A stretch of 64,000 nucleotides of DNA from Conchocele bisecta (lineage: Eukaryota > Mollusca > Bivalvia > Lucinida > Thyasiridae), in NCBI GenBank assembly GCA_029237695.1, contig CM055271.1, forward strand, positions 78,999,488-79,063,487, read 5' to 3'. The notes under the pieces were generated by a model. That model saw only the letters and a list, made by a program, of their open reading frames with translations. It did not search any database and was not told the DNA's origin. This document shows, piece by piece, positions 11,113 through 22,984 of this stretch. Numbering within the stretch: position 1 is the first letter of the stretch; each line of letters opens with the position of its first letter. The translations under genes and the position numbers were made by a program.

Positions 11113-13840
11113 GTAAATACCCATTGCTACCCTCACATATACAGCTACACATACGCATGCTACCCTCACATATGCATACCCATGCAGTGTCACCCTCACA
11201 AATACGTGTGCATATACCAATGTTTACCCTCAAAATATACAGATCCCAAATGAAGTGTTAACCTTCACAAATAGTTGTGCAATATACCCAACATGTTACC
11301 ATCAATATGCATACCCATGCAGTGTTACCCTCACAAATACCCGTTGTGGCATATTACCCCATGTTACCCACCTCACAAATACGCATTGTTGCAGTGTTAG
11401 TAACCCTAATACGTTGTGCATATTCCCCTTGTTACCCGCACATAATGCATACCCAATGCAGTGTTTACCCTCACTAAATACGTGTGGCATATACCCCATG
11501 TTGCCCATCACTCTGCATACATTGCAGTGTTACCCTCACAAAACGGGTGTTATTCCAGATGTTACCCCTCACAAATATGCAACCCATGCAGTGTTTACAC
11601 TTCACAAATTACCCCGTTCGTGCTTTTACCCATTGTTGCACATCCCATATGCCATACCCAATGCAGTGTACCCTCACAAAAACGTGTGCTATACCCAAAT
11701 TGTACCCTCACAATATGCTTTAACCTGCAGTTGTTTACCCTCACCCCAAACCGTGTTGCATATACCCAATGTTACCAAATAAATATGCATACCCATGCAG
11801 TGTACCCTCCACAAAGTTCGTGTGCATATACCCATGTTGCCCTCAAATTATGCAGACCATTGCAGTGTTACCCTTCACTTAAACCCCCACGTTGGAGGGC
11901 ATTTATACCCAATGTTAACCATCAATATGATACCCATGAAGTGTTAACCTCACATATTAGTTGTGCATTATACCCTTGTTACCTCAAATATGCTAACCCA
12001 TTGCAGTGTTACCCTCCAACAATTAAGTGTTGATATACCCATGTTACAATTCAAATATACCCATAAACGTTGTTTCCCTCACCCACTTACAAGTACATTA
12101 ACCCATGTTACCCTTTCACATATATTTATCCTTTGTTACCCTCACAACTTAACAGGTTAATATACCCTTGGTTACCCTCACATATACCCTTTAACCTTTG
12201 TTTTACCCACTCACACTTTACAAGTTCATTTTTATCCCATTTGTTAACCCTCACATTTATATTTTTCTTTGTTAACCTTAACTACAGGTAATATTACATT
12301 GTGACCCTCACATTATTTAACCGGTTGTTAACCCTCACCTTACAAGTTCATTTACCCATGGTTACCCTCACATATATTTTAACCTTTGTTACCCTTCACC
12401 TCTACAGGTTCTTAACCATGTTACCTCTAATATATTTAACCCTTTGTTTACCACGCACTTACAGGTACATTATTTTTAACCATTTGTTTACCCTCAACAT
12501 TGATTATGGTACATTAACCGTTGTTACCCTCACTCTTAAGGTACCTTTTACCTTGTGCCCTCACATTATAATTTAATCCCTTTTGTTACCCCTCACACTT
12601 ACAGGTACATATACCCATGTACCCTCAAAGATATTTATACCTTTGTTACCCTCAACACTTACTGGTACAAATAACCATGTTTCCCTCTCATATAATTTAA
12701 ACCTCGTTGTACCCTCACAATTACAAGTACATATACTTGTACCCTCACATATATTTAACCTTTGTTACCTCACACTTCAAGTAAACATATACCCATGTTA
12801 CCCTCACATCTATTTAACCTTCGTTACCTCACACTTTACAGGTACATATAACCATGGGTTTTTTTTTTTTGTTTTTTACCCTCACTTATATTTTACCTTT
12901 GTGACCCTCACACTTACAGGACATATACCCTGTTAAACTATCTTTATTTTTATACTTTGTTTCCATCACACTTAATAGTTTATCTTATTACCCTTGTTAC
13001 CTCACATATATATAACGTTGTTTACCTAACCAATTACTGGTACATTAACATGTTCCCTACATATATTTATCCGTTGTTACCCTCACACTTAAAGAGTACA
13101 TATACCATGTTACCCTTACATATATCTTAACCGTTGTTACCTCACACTTTAAGGAATTTATACCATGTTACCCTCACATCTTACATGTACATAACCCATG
13201 TTAACCTCACATTGATATTTAATCCTTTGTTACCCTCACACCTTAAAGGTTTCATTTACCATGTTACCCTCAATATATTTAACCTTTGTTCCTCACAACT
13301 TACAAGTACATATAACCTTGTTACACCACACTTACAGGTACATATACCCATGTTTTCCCTTCACTTATATTTAAACACTCTTTGTTACCTCACACTTTAC
13401 ATAGTACCATATACCCATGTTACCCTCACATATATTTAACCTTTGTTACCCTCACACTTACAGGTACATATACCCATGTTACCCTCACATATATTTAACC
13501 TTTGTTACCCTCACACTTACAGGTACATATACCCATGTTACCCTCACATATATTTAACCTTTGTTACCCTCACTCTTACAAGTACAATATACCCCTGTTA
13601 CCCTCACACTTACTGGGACATATACCACATGTTACCTCAATATATTTAATCCTTTTTTACCCACTCACACCTTACAAGTAATATATAACCCAATGTTACC
13701 CTCACACTTACAGGATACCATTTACCCATGTTACCCTCTCAAATATATTTAACCTTTGTTACCCTCACACTTACAGGTACATATACCCATGTTACCCTCA
13801 CACTTACAGGTACATATACCCATGTTACCCTCACATATAC
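11113..13840. repeat. Intronic minisatellite, unit about 59 bp
   Basis: Units of TTACCCTCACACTTACAGGT + ACATATACCCATG + TTACCCTCACATATATTTAA + CCTTTG. Clean copies lie at 13390-13560 and 13740-13840; elsewhere units are shortened and full of single-base indels. It begins at the exon 2 donor. Open frames inside it are repeat artefacts. Confidence 0.9.
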
Positions 13841-13852
13841 CTGTACAGTCCG

Positions 13853-14420
13853 GGAGGCCGTTTCACTAAACTTTGTACGACTAAAATGTTCGTAAGTGCA
13901 AACTTATGATATAGGAATGAATGGACTTTTTGTGGAATTTATCGGGGTATAAACTTGGAAAAGTCGCGGGAATACTGGACGAAGGCCGGAAGGCCTCGTC
14001 CAGTATTCCCGCGACTTTTCCAAGTTTATATCCCCGATTAATTCCACAAAAATGCCATTCATTCCTTATAATTCCAGCATTTTAAATAAATTCTTCAAGA
14101 AAATGTGTTTATTTTCCGTTTTCTTAAGAATTATTTTAACTGCGCCTGACGGTTACGGAAAGTAGTTCGGTATGGGAGTTTACTGGGATATAAATTTTGG
14201 ACAGAGACTTGCTACGGACCAATCAAATGTTAGGGAATTGTGTAAATATTTTTGTGCTGGAATTATTAGTCTATAAATTTCACATTAACAATGTTTTCTT
14301 GTAAACGATTATTGGATTTGCATTTATTGAGCATAGGCTGCATATACTCTATAAATGCAAATCCATCAATTGAAATTTCCAGACGATCCTAAATTTTCAC
14401 TTACGAAATTTAGTGAAATG
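13853..14420. repeat. Family E MITE split by a family A insertion
   Basis: The E left arm (GGCCGTTTCACTAAACTTTG to CAAACTTATGATA) and the E right part (TAGTCTATAAATTTCACATT onward) are separated by a complete A element at about 13909-14268. The E sequence resumes with a duplicated TA. Confidence 0.8.
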
Positions 14421-14654
14421 CCCCCGGAATTGTTCCTAGTTCCACAAACGAACATTGACTCGTTTACACAGGCTTTTGACATAGTTTTAGTTTTTATAAG
14501 TATATAACAATCTTTTCGTTGGTTTGAAAGTGAACATTGTTTTTTAATTGAAACAACGAAAACGATGTCCAAACGATACGTTGAAAGAAACAACAGACGT
14601 TTAAATAGTGAAAGCCGGATATTTGAACGAAAATATCGTTGTCAAGTACGAACT

Positions 14655-15112
14655 TACGGAGCCCCGCAGGGGACATGGATTTTTTATTAATTCGTTCCCA
14701 CGAAATAAAATTTGTTCCCTCAACTTAACAATTCATTCCCTCGAATATTAACAATTCGTTCCCTCGAATATTAACAATTCGTTCCCTCGAATTAACAATT
14801 CGTTCCCACGATATATCAATTCGTTCTCTCTAACTAACAATTCGTTCCCTCAATTTAACAATTCGTTCCTTCGACTTAACAATTCGTTCCCACGACATAG
14901 CAATTCGTTTCCACGAATTAACAATTCGTTCCCGGAGGAACGAATTGTTAAATTGAGGAAACGAATTGTTAATTCGTTGAAACGAATTGTTAATTCCTGG
15001 GAACGAATTGAGGGAATCAATTGTTATTTCGTGGGAACCAATTGTTATTTCGTGGGACCGAATTAATAAAAAAAAAATCTATGTCCCCAGCAGGGCTCCG
15101 TACGAACTAAAC
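14655..15112. repeat. Family D foldback array
   Basis: Ends TACGGAGCCCCGCAGGGGAC and its near complement CCCAGCAGGGCTCCGTACG. Between them, about ten AACAATTCGTTCCC units turn into inverse GGAACGAATTGTTAA units near 14935. Confidence 0.85.
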
Positions 15113-15229
15113 AAATAATGTTAGTTCTATGCATAATTATCCTTGTACACAACAATCGTTTTCGCTGCGGTATTGTTCATTCGGTTTCGTTTGGGAAGCT
15201 TCATTAAATCATCGCTGTACATGTACATG

Positions 15230-15390
15230 ACCCAGTTTACCCTCACATGTCCATAGCCATTGTTATCTTCATATATGCACATGTCCATAGCCATTGTTAT
15301 CTTCATATATTCACATGTCCATAGCCATTGTTATCTTCATATATTCACATGTCCATAGCCATTGTTATCTTCATATATTCACATGTGCAA
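15230..15390. repeat. 34-bp minisatellite, about four copies
   Basis: Unit CACATGTCCATAGCCATTGT + TATCTTCATATATT. Its edge still carries TTTACCCTCACATG, similar to the larger minisatellite. Confidence 0.8.
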
Positions 15391-15394
15391 ACAG

Positions 15395-15860
15395 TCCATG
15401 GCAGATTCAGAACAAAAATCAAAGTACTGAAAGTACTGAAATATGTTGAAAGTTGCATATTTTCTCAATCATCATCCAGAGGCAAATGTACTGTGATGGT
15501 GTAAACCAATTCCCAGCCATGCGTTGTCTCTAGAATAAATTACTGTTTGAAACTCCCAGAAAAAAATTGTACGAAACTGGCGGCTAACTGGTCAATGTTA
15601 CCTAACTGTGAGAACTAATACTAGCTGCTGTATTCATACGAAATGTGTTGATTCGTATTTTTCAGAATTGAACTGATAAATTGTGAAAACTATAGAGAAT
15701 AGTATCTGTAGAGTTTTAGATACAAAGCAAGACAGATCAAAAAGCCATAGGATAAGTTGGCACAGGGTACTATTTTCTTGGTCGTGCTCGCCATTTAGGC
15801 TGCCACCATATATATTTGCGTCACACAATATGCTCTCTCAAGGGAGATAACATATACGCC
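15395..15860. repeat. Dispersed repeat, related to 46380-46912
   Basis: Shared words include ACTGAAATATGTTGAAAG, TAGAATAAATTACTGTTTGA, and GATACAAAGCAAGACAGA, in the same order and orientation. Confidence 0.75.
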
Positions 15861-15947
15861 CTCCCTCACCCCTTCCCGTAAACTCCGTGTCTGACAACCA
15901 AAATTCTGTGTTATGGCCTTACGCCGCTGTTTCAAATTCAACTACAT

Positions 15948-16135
15948 GTACAGTCAAACCTCTCTAAACCGGACACAGAGATAAGTTAGTTGTGCTTAAT
16001 GTTGATATATTTCATTGCCATTTATCTCCCTTGATAATGTATGTTCATGATCCAGAAACATCCACGCGTGTCTCGAAGTAGTTATATGCCCGTTTTACAA
16101 TGGAACCTCTCTAAACCGGACACCCTGGTTCGCAT
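15948..16135. repeat. Family G fragments
   Basis: Two copies of CTCTCTAAACCGGACAC about 150 bp apart. Confidence 0.6.
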
Positions 16136-16361
16136 GTATGAGGAGCTAATCCTCGAACGTGATATAACTGTTTTATCACATCCGCATGTCCATACATTGC
16201 CCATGTGCTGTGCAAATGCAGAAACAAAACTCGAAAATGTAACAAAGATGAGAGTCAATGTGTGATATTGTACTTATGTAATAAACACACACTGACAGTT
16301 GTGTTAATTTGGTATGTATCAACATCGTTAACTGGATTCATGAAATTAGCAGCGAACCAGT

Positions 16362-16640
16362 AGCCTATTTCATCAAAATTGCAAAGTATACTTATCAGCA
16401 AAGTATACTTTGAGGGAGAAATTTTAAAGTTATGGATAAATTTATGAATTTTTATTATACTGAAATTATTACATTAATACATTCAGTATAATAATTCTGC
16501 ATACTTTTAATCATCAAATATATGCAATCATTAGTTCTATATGAATTAATTCATTTCGGGAAAAATAAATGATTACTCCCTCAAAGTATACTTTGCTATA
16601 TAAGTATACTTTGCAATGTTGGTGAAATAGGCTACTGGTC
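16362..16640. repeat. Family B MITE copy (palindrome shortened)
   Basis: Ends GTAGCCTATTTCATCAAAAT and GTTGGTGAAATAGGCTAC; the central CACAGCC palindrome is deleted. Confidence 0.85.
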
Positions 16641-16789
16641 CCGATTGCCCAAAACCTCCGCTAGGCATACGGACTGTTAATCCTTTCACCATAATTAACT
16701 GGAATGCATTTTAATATGTTAATTTTGCAACCAATCCAGTCGCCATAAAATGATTTTCAGATTTTATGAAAGTGTGTTTTTGCTCTCAA

Positions 16790-16890
16790 AAATATGAAAA
16801 TTACTTGCAGAAAGTGCAGATCCTGATGAGAAGCCGGCTCATCTGCATCTACACTGTTTGCCAATACCACTATACAGGCCCGTGGTGTGG
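16790..16890. repeat. Family J-like repeat
   Basis: AGTGCAGATCCTGATGAGAA and CATCTGCATCTACACTGTTT, also found at 51785 and 55895. Confidence 0.6.
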
Positions 16891-16983
16891 AAAGGGTTAC
16901 ATCATTAACACTGTTAAGGTTTGAACAGTCCGCTAAGCTAAGAGATGTTGTGAGGAAAACAGAGCCCTGTTTAATATATATAA

Positions 16984-17360
16984 TACAGTCGAACCTCCCC
17001 AAACGGCCACCTCTCTACAACAAGTCCCTCTCTATAACAGCCGCTATTTTATATCCCAAATGGATGATTTCCTCTGTATCTAACCCTTAGACTGCTGAGC
17101 ACAAAAATTGTCGTCTGCTGTTGCTTTTGCTTTTTTCTCAATAAAAACATGTTTTGACAGCATTTTGGAATCATTTCCATTGGAAATTATTCTAAAATGT
17201 TGCCAAAGCATGTTAGTGATGAGAATTATCGAAAACAATAAATAAACAGCGGACGACAACATTTAATTCAGCATTAACCTCCCTACAACTGCCACCTCTC
17301 TACAACAGCCAGTTTTGCGTCTTCCCATGGGTGGCTGTTGTAGAGAGGTTGCACTGTGCA
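16984..17360. repeat. Foldback with CCTCTCTACAAC ends interrupted by a second foldback
   Basis: ACAGTCGAACCTCCCCAAAC at the left and GTAGAGAGGTTGCACTGT at the right. Between them is an inverted pair AATTGTCGTCTGCTGTTG / AACAGCGGACGACAACATT (17085-17275), itself present again at 22075-22260. Confidence 0.7.
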
Positions 17361-17394
17361 TTGTATATTTTATCAACACTCATGTCAGATGACA

Positions 17395-17630
17395 CTTGGA
17401 TGTGAATAGAGATATGGGGCTTGTGAGATTTGCGACCAGTGTAGATCCAGATCCGCCTGTGCATCCGCCGCACAGTCGACCAGGATCTGCACCGTTCTTC
17501 ATTCCCATCCATGAACTCGCACAATGCTTCTAATAAGGAACAAATCATTGCCCGACTACATGAGTGTGTTATTCCATCGGGATCGAAACTCGTCACGATT
17601 CCCATAAGCCGTATTTCTCAAGTGACAGCC
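17395..17630. repeat. Family J repeat
   Basis: CCAGTGTAGATCCAGATCCG and CGCACAGTCGACCAGGATCT, with CCCATAAGCCGTATTTCTCA at the right border. Confidence 0.65.
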
Positions 17631-17689
17631 ACCTAATTGAGGCACGCCATGTGCTTTTGTACCTCCGGACCTCTGCGTAATTTCATGAA

Positions 17690-17850
17690 ATACGTTTACA
17701 AAATTTACCGTATTTTCCGTATATGCGGTCAGAAGTTGACAAAATATTCGGAGTACATGCGGAATTATAGTAACACAATTAGTTGACAACATTTTAAGAG
17801 TACATGCGGAATTATATTCCGCATGTACTCTTAAAATGTTTGTCAACTTT
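17690..17850. repeat. Foldback
   Basis: GTCAGAAGTTGACAAAATAT and GAGTACATGCGGAATTATA are repeated directly and then inverted (TATATTCCGCATGTACTC). Confidence 0.6.
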
Positions 17851-17952
17851 TGACTTTATTAATTAAAAATATTTTAAATTTTGTTAAAGTGTTTATTGAA
17901 ATTACGCGAAGGTACAACAACATATGGCGTGTCTCATATATGTATTTTTCAG

Positions 17953-18051
17953 CGGTCTACTCGTGGCGTATTTGTCCCTGAAAGAACTGAAGAAAGTGGG
18001 AGGGATACGGAAGTTCAAGTGGGGAATGTTCTACTTCCATAGATATTGGAG
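17953..18051 (+). CDS. NRF-6-like acyltransferase, exon 3
   Basis: The exon runs from TATTTTTCAG to GTAACA. Its first base completes a serine codon with exon 2, giving S-GLLVAYLSLKELKK followed by WGMFYFHRYWR. This matches the usual NRF-6 order of membrane helix, then a Lys-rich cytoplasmic loop, then the aromatic HRYWR motif. It is phase 2 at both ends and intact. Confidence 0.9.
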
Positions 18052-18182
18052 GTAACAATCGCCACAGTTGCATATTATATTTCAGTTTCTACATACCTTT
18101 TAGAAGTTTAGAACTAAGCCACTGTTAATAATAACTGAATATGATAGTAATTATAATTTCAATTGAAGGATTTCATTATTGT

Positions 18183-18535
18183 TTATCCCGTCAACACAGT
18201 GCGTATGTGCCGTGAAACACTGTGCCGTAATTTTGTTTGGATATCCTGTCAATTCGACCTAATTTATCCCGTCAACACAGTGCGTATGTGCGTGAAACAC
18301 GGTGCCGTGAAACATTTTTGATATCCTATCAATACGACCTAATCACTGCGTATGAATATGTGCGGTGGCTGGGGTTATATTTTTGCATTTTACAGCCATT
18401 TGTAGGTGTTGACGGGATAAATAGAATAGTAGGTTAGTGCCGTGAATGGGAAAAAAACATCTGGCGCGGCACGGAAACTGAGTCTTGCCAGATAGTTTTA
18501 CCCATTCACGGCACTAACCTACTATTCTCTATTTA
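18183..18535. repeat. Family C composite with duplicated left unit
   Basis: TATCCCGTCAACACAGTGCG occurs twice, then GTGTTGACGGGATAAATAGA, then the GTGCCGTGAATGGG foldback with a shortened loop. Confidence 0.8.
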
Positions 18536-18689
18536 TTTGCCATAGTTGGGAATTTATTAGATATTTGTTATATATGATTCTCGGAGCAGTTTCCCTGACA
18601 ACGTTGTGATACGTTAATACTATTATGTATTGCACCAACTTTTATTTGGTTTACTGTCATATTGTTTGCTGTATGTGAAACCAAAAATG

Positions 18690-18765
18690 GCAAGTTGGGA
18701 GTCCTTTAGAATCGTCTCATTGAGACGATTCTAAAGCACTCCCAACATGCCATTTTTGATAGAGA
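18690..18765. repeat. Near-perfect foldback
   Basis: GGGAGTCCTTTAGAATCGTC pairs with GACGATTCTAAAGCACTCCC. Confidence 0.8.
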
Positions 18766-19019
18766 AATAAGAAATTTGTCCCGAAATTACGCACCTTAAC
18801 TACTGTACGATGGCTTGTACATACAAAGTTGGCGGAGATGGCAACTCAATGCACCATATAGTATACAATAACAAGACATTATTCACATAATGTTCTATCA
18901 ATGTATCACATCACTCTTATGAAGCACTTATCATTGAAGCCAAGTGTATCTTTCTATGACCTAATTCCTTAACATGGGAAAATAAAAAGAAGGCTTATTA
19001 TTTATTATGTATTATTTAC

Positions 19020-19410
19020 AAGGTGCATGATCACGTGGTTACAACAACAACAACGTCGCCCACTCCAAAGCAAGTATTATTTGATATTTTCCTTAATATG
19101 CAACGGATGTTGATGAAATATGGCGCAGCAAACGCGTCTTCATGAGATGAATAGACGTATGTCGTTTTTGCAAAGAATCGATTTCCGTGTCGGAGACACG
19201 GAAATTGATTCTTCGAAAAAACGACAGAAGTTTGGGCGAAAATACAGAGACCACCAAATGCAGCTTAACAAGACGCGTTTGATGTGCCATATTTCATCAA
19301 AATCCGTTACGTAATAAGGACAATATAAAAGAATACGTACTTTCAATCGGATGGATTCTGGAAGTTTCAGTACTTGTTGTTGTTGTAGTACCACGTGATC
19401 ATACATCTTG
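19020..19410. repeat. Family F MITE copy with internal hairpin
   Basis: Ends GTGCATGATCACGTGGTTAC and GTACCACGTGATCATACATC. An inner hairpin AATCGATTTCCGTGTCGGAG / inverse near 19175-19215. Confidence 0.85.
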
Positions 19411-19494
19411 ATTTATCATTATCGAAAAAAAAATTGAGACGTACAATTCTGCGCAGGTTTCGTGAAACAGACAGTAATAATATAAGTTATTGTG

Positions 19495-19606
19495 ATTCTA
19501 CACAGGCTATATGGTGTAATATTGCCCGTCTGGAGGTATGTGAACATACCTTCAGACGGGCAATATTACACCATATAGCCTGTGTAGAATCACAATAACG
19601 TATTTG
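19495..19606. repeat. Long near-perfect palindrome
   Basis: Arms of about 52 bp: TATTGTGATTCTACACAGGC at the left, GCCTGTGTAGAATCACAATA at the right, loop near GGTATGTGAACATACC. Confidence 0.85.
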
Positions 19607-20326
19607 TCATACCGCAGATCCTGTATTTGGCCGTATAAACATATCTCTTATTTTGATCTTTGCGTTTTTTTTCAGGAAGAAAAATAATCCGAGATTCGAT
19701 TTTCTACCGTCAGTCTTAATATAAAGGCGTAAATGAACATTTTGTTTTTTTCTTAAACGAAAACAAACTAAATATGGAGTAAGAAATCCATCGAAAACGA
19801 CTTTATGACAGTTTTTTTATATCGTGTAATTTAATTTATATTCCACTGCTCTATCGATCTGCTCTCCCTTTGGCGCCTCTAGAATAATGCGACTGGTTCC
19901 CAAACATTCGCTGTCATTGCTACACCGCGGTTTCGTGCGTGGAACCCATAGTTTGTGACCTAAATATAGCCGTGTCACGAAGGCAAGCGCGTTGAGATTT
20001 GAAAAGCAATTTTCGTTATTTTGGCTAATTTTTCGCTCATATTTTGATGAGCGAAGAATATTTATGGAAAAATAAACAATATAGACTGGTTTTTAGTGTA
20101 CAATTTGTTACTTGTATTGATAAATTCGGGGTTTTATTGTGTTTAGTGAGGAATACAATTCGCAATCGGTAGACGCTTGCAAAATGTTCTTCATTGGACG
20201 CGAGGCGCCGGAGGGGAATCGCAATTCCTGTATGTCCGACGGCCTTGGCAGGTCATATAATATATATGACCATGCAAGCTAGCCAATCAAAAGCCGAGAA
20301 ACTTATCTGCGGTATGACAATGGTAT

Positions 20327-20580
20327 TTATCCCGCGTATGTGCCGTGAAACACAGTGCCGTGAAACATTTTTGATATCCAGTCAATACAATTTTTCCATT
20401 TTACAGCCATTTGTAGGTGTTGACGGGATAAATAGAATAGTAGGTTAGTGCCGTGAATGGGAAAACATATCTGGCGCGGCACGGAAACGGGATGTGCTCG
20501 GCAGAGCCTCGCCCATCCCGTTTCCTGAGCCTTGCCAGATATTTTTTCCCATTCACGGCACTAACCTACTATTCTCTATA
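20327..20580. repeat. Family C composite
   Basis: CGTATGTGCCGTGAAACACA ... GTGTTGACGGGATAAATAGA, then the GTGCCGTGAATGGG foldback ending 55 bp before exon 4. Confidence 0.8.
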
Positions 20581-20634
20581 CATGTACGTGCCAACTGTAA
20601 AGTATCTGGTAAATTGAGTTATGTACCATTACAG

Positions 20635-20800
20635 ATTAACACCTCCATACATGCTAGTATTAATGATCTACGTTCCAACGATCAAGTATTGGACAAATGG
20701 ACCGTTATGGAGCCAAACGGGTATGGAAAAGGACGAATGCCGAGACACTTGGTGGTGGAACATGCTATATATTAACAACTTGATTGAACCCGCAAAGCAG
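20635..20800 (+). CDS. NRF-6-like acyltransferase, exon 4
   Basis: The exon starts after CCATTACAG and ends at a codon boundary before GTATTG. It completes Arg from exon 3 and continues with LTPPYMLVLMIYV (membrane helix), then a loop containing GPLWSQTG and a Cys/Trp-rich stretch CRDTWWWNMLYINNL. The C..TWW.N.LYINN pattern is typical of this family. A family C foldback ends about 55 bases upstream of the acceptor. Confidence 0.9.
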
Positions 20801-20899
20801 GTATTGCTCTTCTTGTCGTGGAATCGTATCCCCACATCTGCGAAGTCCCAGTGCAGTGTGGGGCCTGTAGAAAGTCGCCCCGTGCGTTATTCCAGTTAT

Positions 20900-20990
20900 T
20901 TATCATTTATCCCGTCAACGCAGTGCCTATGTGTCGTGAAACACGGTGCCGTGAAACATATTTGATATCCTGTCAATTCGACCTAATCAC
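20900..20990 (+). repeat. Family C fragment
   Basis: TTTATCCCGTCAACGCAGTG to CCTGTCAATTCGACCTAAT: one 81-bp monomer. Confidence 0.75.
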
Positions 20991-21899
20991 AATTCATACG
21001 CGGTTACAAAGAAATGTCGAAACCACAGTGTTGGCCAGTGCCTGATTGATCAGACTGGTGAAAATGGGACTGTTCACAGTGTACGTGCGGGTTAAATTTC
21101 GCAAATAAAAACGTCATCGCCGGAAAATAAAATTGTTAAAATTAAATTCATGCCATTTTCTGGATGCCAAAGCCATTTCCATTACGACCCTCAATTTCCA
21201 ATTGTTTGCTCTCTTCCCAATTCCGTGCGTCATTCAGACATGACTGCCGTTATAATTATAAGTACGTCAGTAAGTCTACTACGTCATTTAAAATAAAAAT
21301 GGCTGCTCCCAGTGATTCCAGTCAGGTAAGGAATAAACAAATAAAACAGTTGTTTGTCGTGTTGATTATTATTCTGGACAGCTCGCAATCGTTGCGGAAC
21401 CTGCTCCGAATGAAAATGGATGAGTCTGGTGAATTTTGACAGTATATTTCGTTGACAAGAAGCTGTAATTTCACATTGTCGGTGACAAAATATAAAGACT
21501 TAAAGTATCAACAGAACATTCATCTGTTAAACCCGCCTGAAGTATACATATTGTACTGGTTAATTCTTGTCGCATTGATTCAGCTGGTCACCATTCTAAA
21601 TAGGATTAATTTGCAAAGCCGTCATCTTGTTTTTTTCTGTTTCCATCATCCATGAACGATGAAATGAATAGAAACATGATAAGATTATTCTGTAAACATT
21701 TAGATGAGTAAAGTACCTAAAGGCTAAACAAATATTTATCAATTTACTGTCATGGCTGTTCATGAAGGGATTATCACAACCATAAAGTATCGAACTATGT
21801 TGTGAGCGCAAATGAGTGGTTGATGCAATTCGGTTCTAACTTATCTCGCGTTTGAAGCCTAATGTAACTAAATTAAGTTGATTTAAATGTTGTTTGACA

Positions 21900-22072
21900 A
21901 TGTTGACGGGATAAATAGAATAGTAGGTTAGTGCCGTGAATGGGAGAAAACTATCTGGCTCGGCACGGAAACGGGATGGGCTCGGCAGAGCCGCGCCTAT
22001 CTCGTTTCCTAAGCCTTGCCAGATATGTTTTCCCATTCACGGCACTAACCTACTATTCTCTATTTATCTTGC
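21900..22072. repeat. Family C foldback
   Basis: GTTGACGGGATAAATAGAAT then arms TAGGTTAGTGCCGTGAATGG / inverse. Confidence 0.8.
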
Positions 22073-22074
22073 CT

Positions 22075-22260
22075 TATTTCTCAATAAAAACATGATTTGA
22101 CAGCACTTCAGAATCATTTCAATTGTCGTCTGCTGTTGATTTTATATCTTGCCATATTTCTCAATAAAGACATGCTGGAAATGATTCTGAAGTGCTTTTG
22201 ATGATAAAAATGGAAAATATAATTAAACAGCAGACGACAATAAAAGATAGCGGTCTAAGG
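22075..22260. repeat. Foldback with GTCGTCTGCTGTT arms
   Basis: CATGATTTGACAGCACTTCA and TCTGAAGTGCTTTTGATG segments inverted around CAATAAAGACATG; matches 17085-17275. Confidence 0.65.
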
Positions 22261-22414
22261 GTTAATGTAAACTAGTTATAACCAAGTACCACACAGGCGG
22301 ATAAAGCGTGGCAAGGATGGTAAAATGGATGGATAAACAATTCCTAACTATAGAAACCAGCAGAAAATCAGATAAATATAATTGCCATGAACATAATAAA
22401 GGCCAGAGGCTAAT

Positions 22415-22580
22415 ATAGAGAATAGTAGGTTAGTGCCGTGAATGGGAAAAAGTAACCCCAGCCGCATCCTCAAACTCGGAGAATCGACTAGTATGACAAC
22501 CGCACATATTCATACGCAGTTATTAGGTCGTATTGACAGGATATTAAAAATGTTTCACGGCACATACGCACTGTGTTGAC
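22415..22580 (-). repeat. Family C fragments
   Basis: ATAGTAGGTTAGTGCCGTGA half-arm and an inverted monomer ending GTGTTGACGGGATAT. Confidence 0.75.
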
Positions 22581-22589
22581 GGGATATTT

Positions 22590-22800
22590 TTCATTACCGC
22601 AATGTTTATAAACCAGCAGACAGTCAGAGAAATAAAATTGGCATGAAATTAAAAAAGTCACATCTAAAGGCCGATTATTTAAGAAAGTCAGAGAGAAATT
22701 AAATTGCAATGGAAACAGAAACGTCACCTCTAAAGGCTTATTATTCGAGGCAAATAATCGGCCTTTAGAGTGACTTATTTGTTTTCATTGCAATTGTATT
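22590..22800. repeat. Foldback
   Basis: AGAGAAATTAAATTGCAATG and CATCTAAAGGCCGATTATTT pair with CAAATAATCGGCCTTTAGAG and CATTGCAATTG. Confidence 0.65.
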
Positions 22801-22984
22801 TATCTGACTTTCTACTGGTTTCTAAATATAATTATATTTTAACCATTATACCATCCCTGCCACGCTGTGCCTACATGTGAAGAACCATGGCTGCCATTTG
22901 TTCATCAATGAACGCGGCACAAATATTACTGTCTGTTACAGGTTTTTCTGACGCGACGAACTTCTGGCTATCAAACACATTAAA

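Noticed and set aside
10894..11253. A 119-codon plus-strand frame covering exon 2
   Set aside because: It reads exon 2 in the wrong frame; NRF-6 similarity and matching phases are in another frame.
11255..12576. Long plus-strand frames up to 190 codons
   Set aside because: Low-complexity translation of the minisatellite, with frame following repeat indels; no conserved domain.
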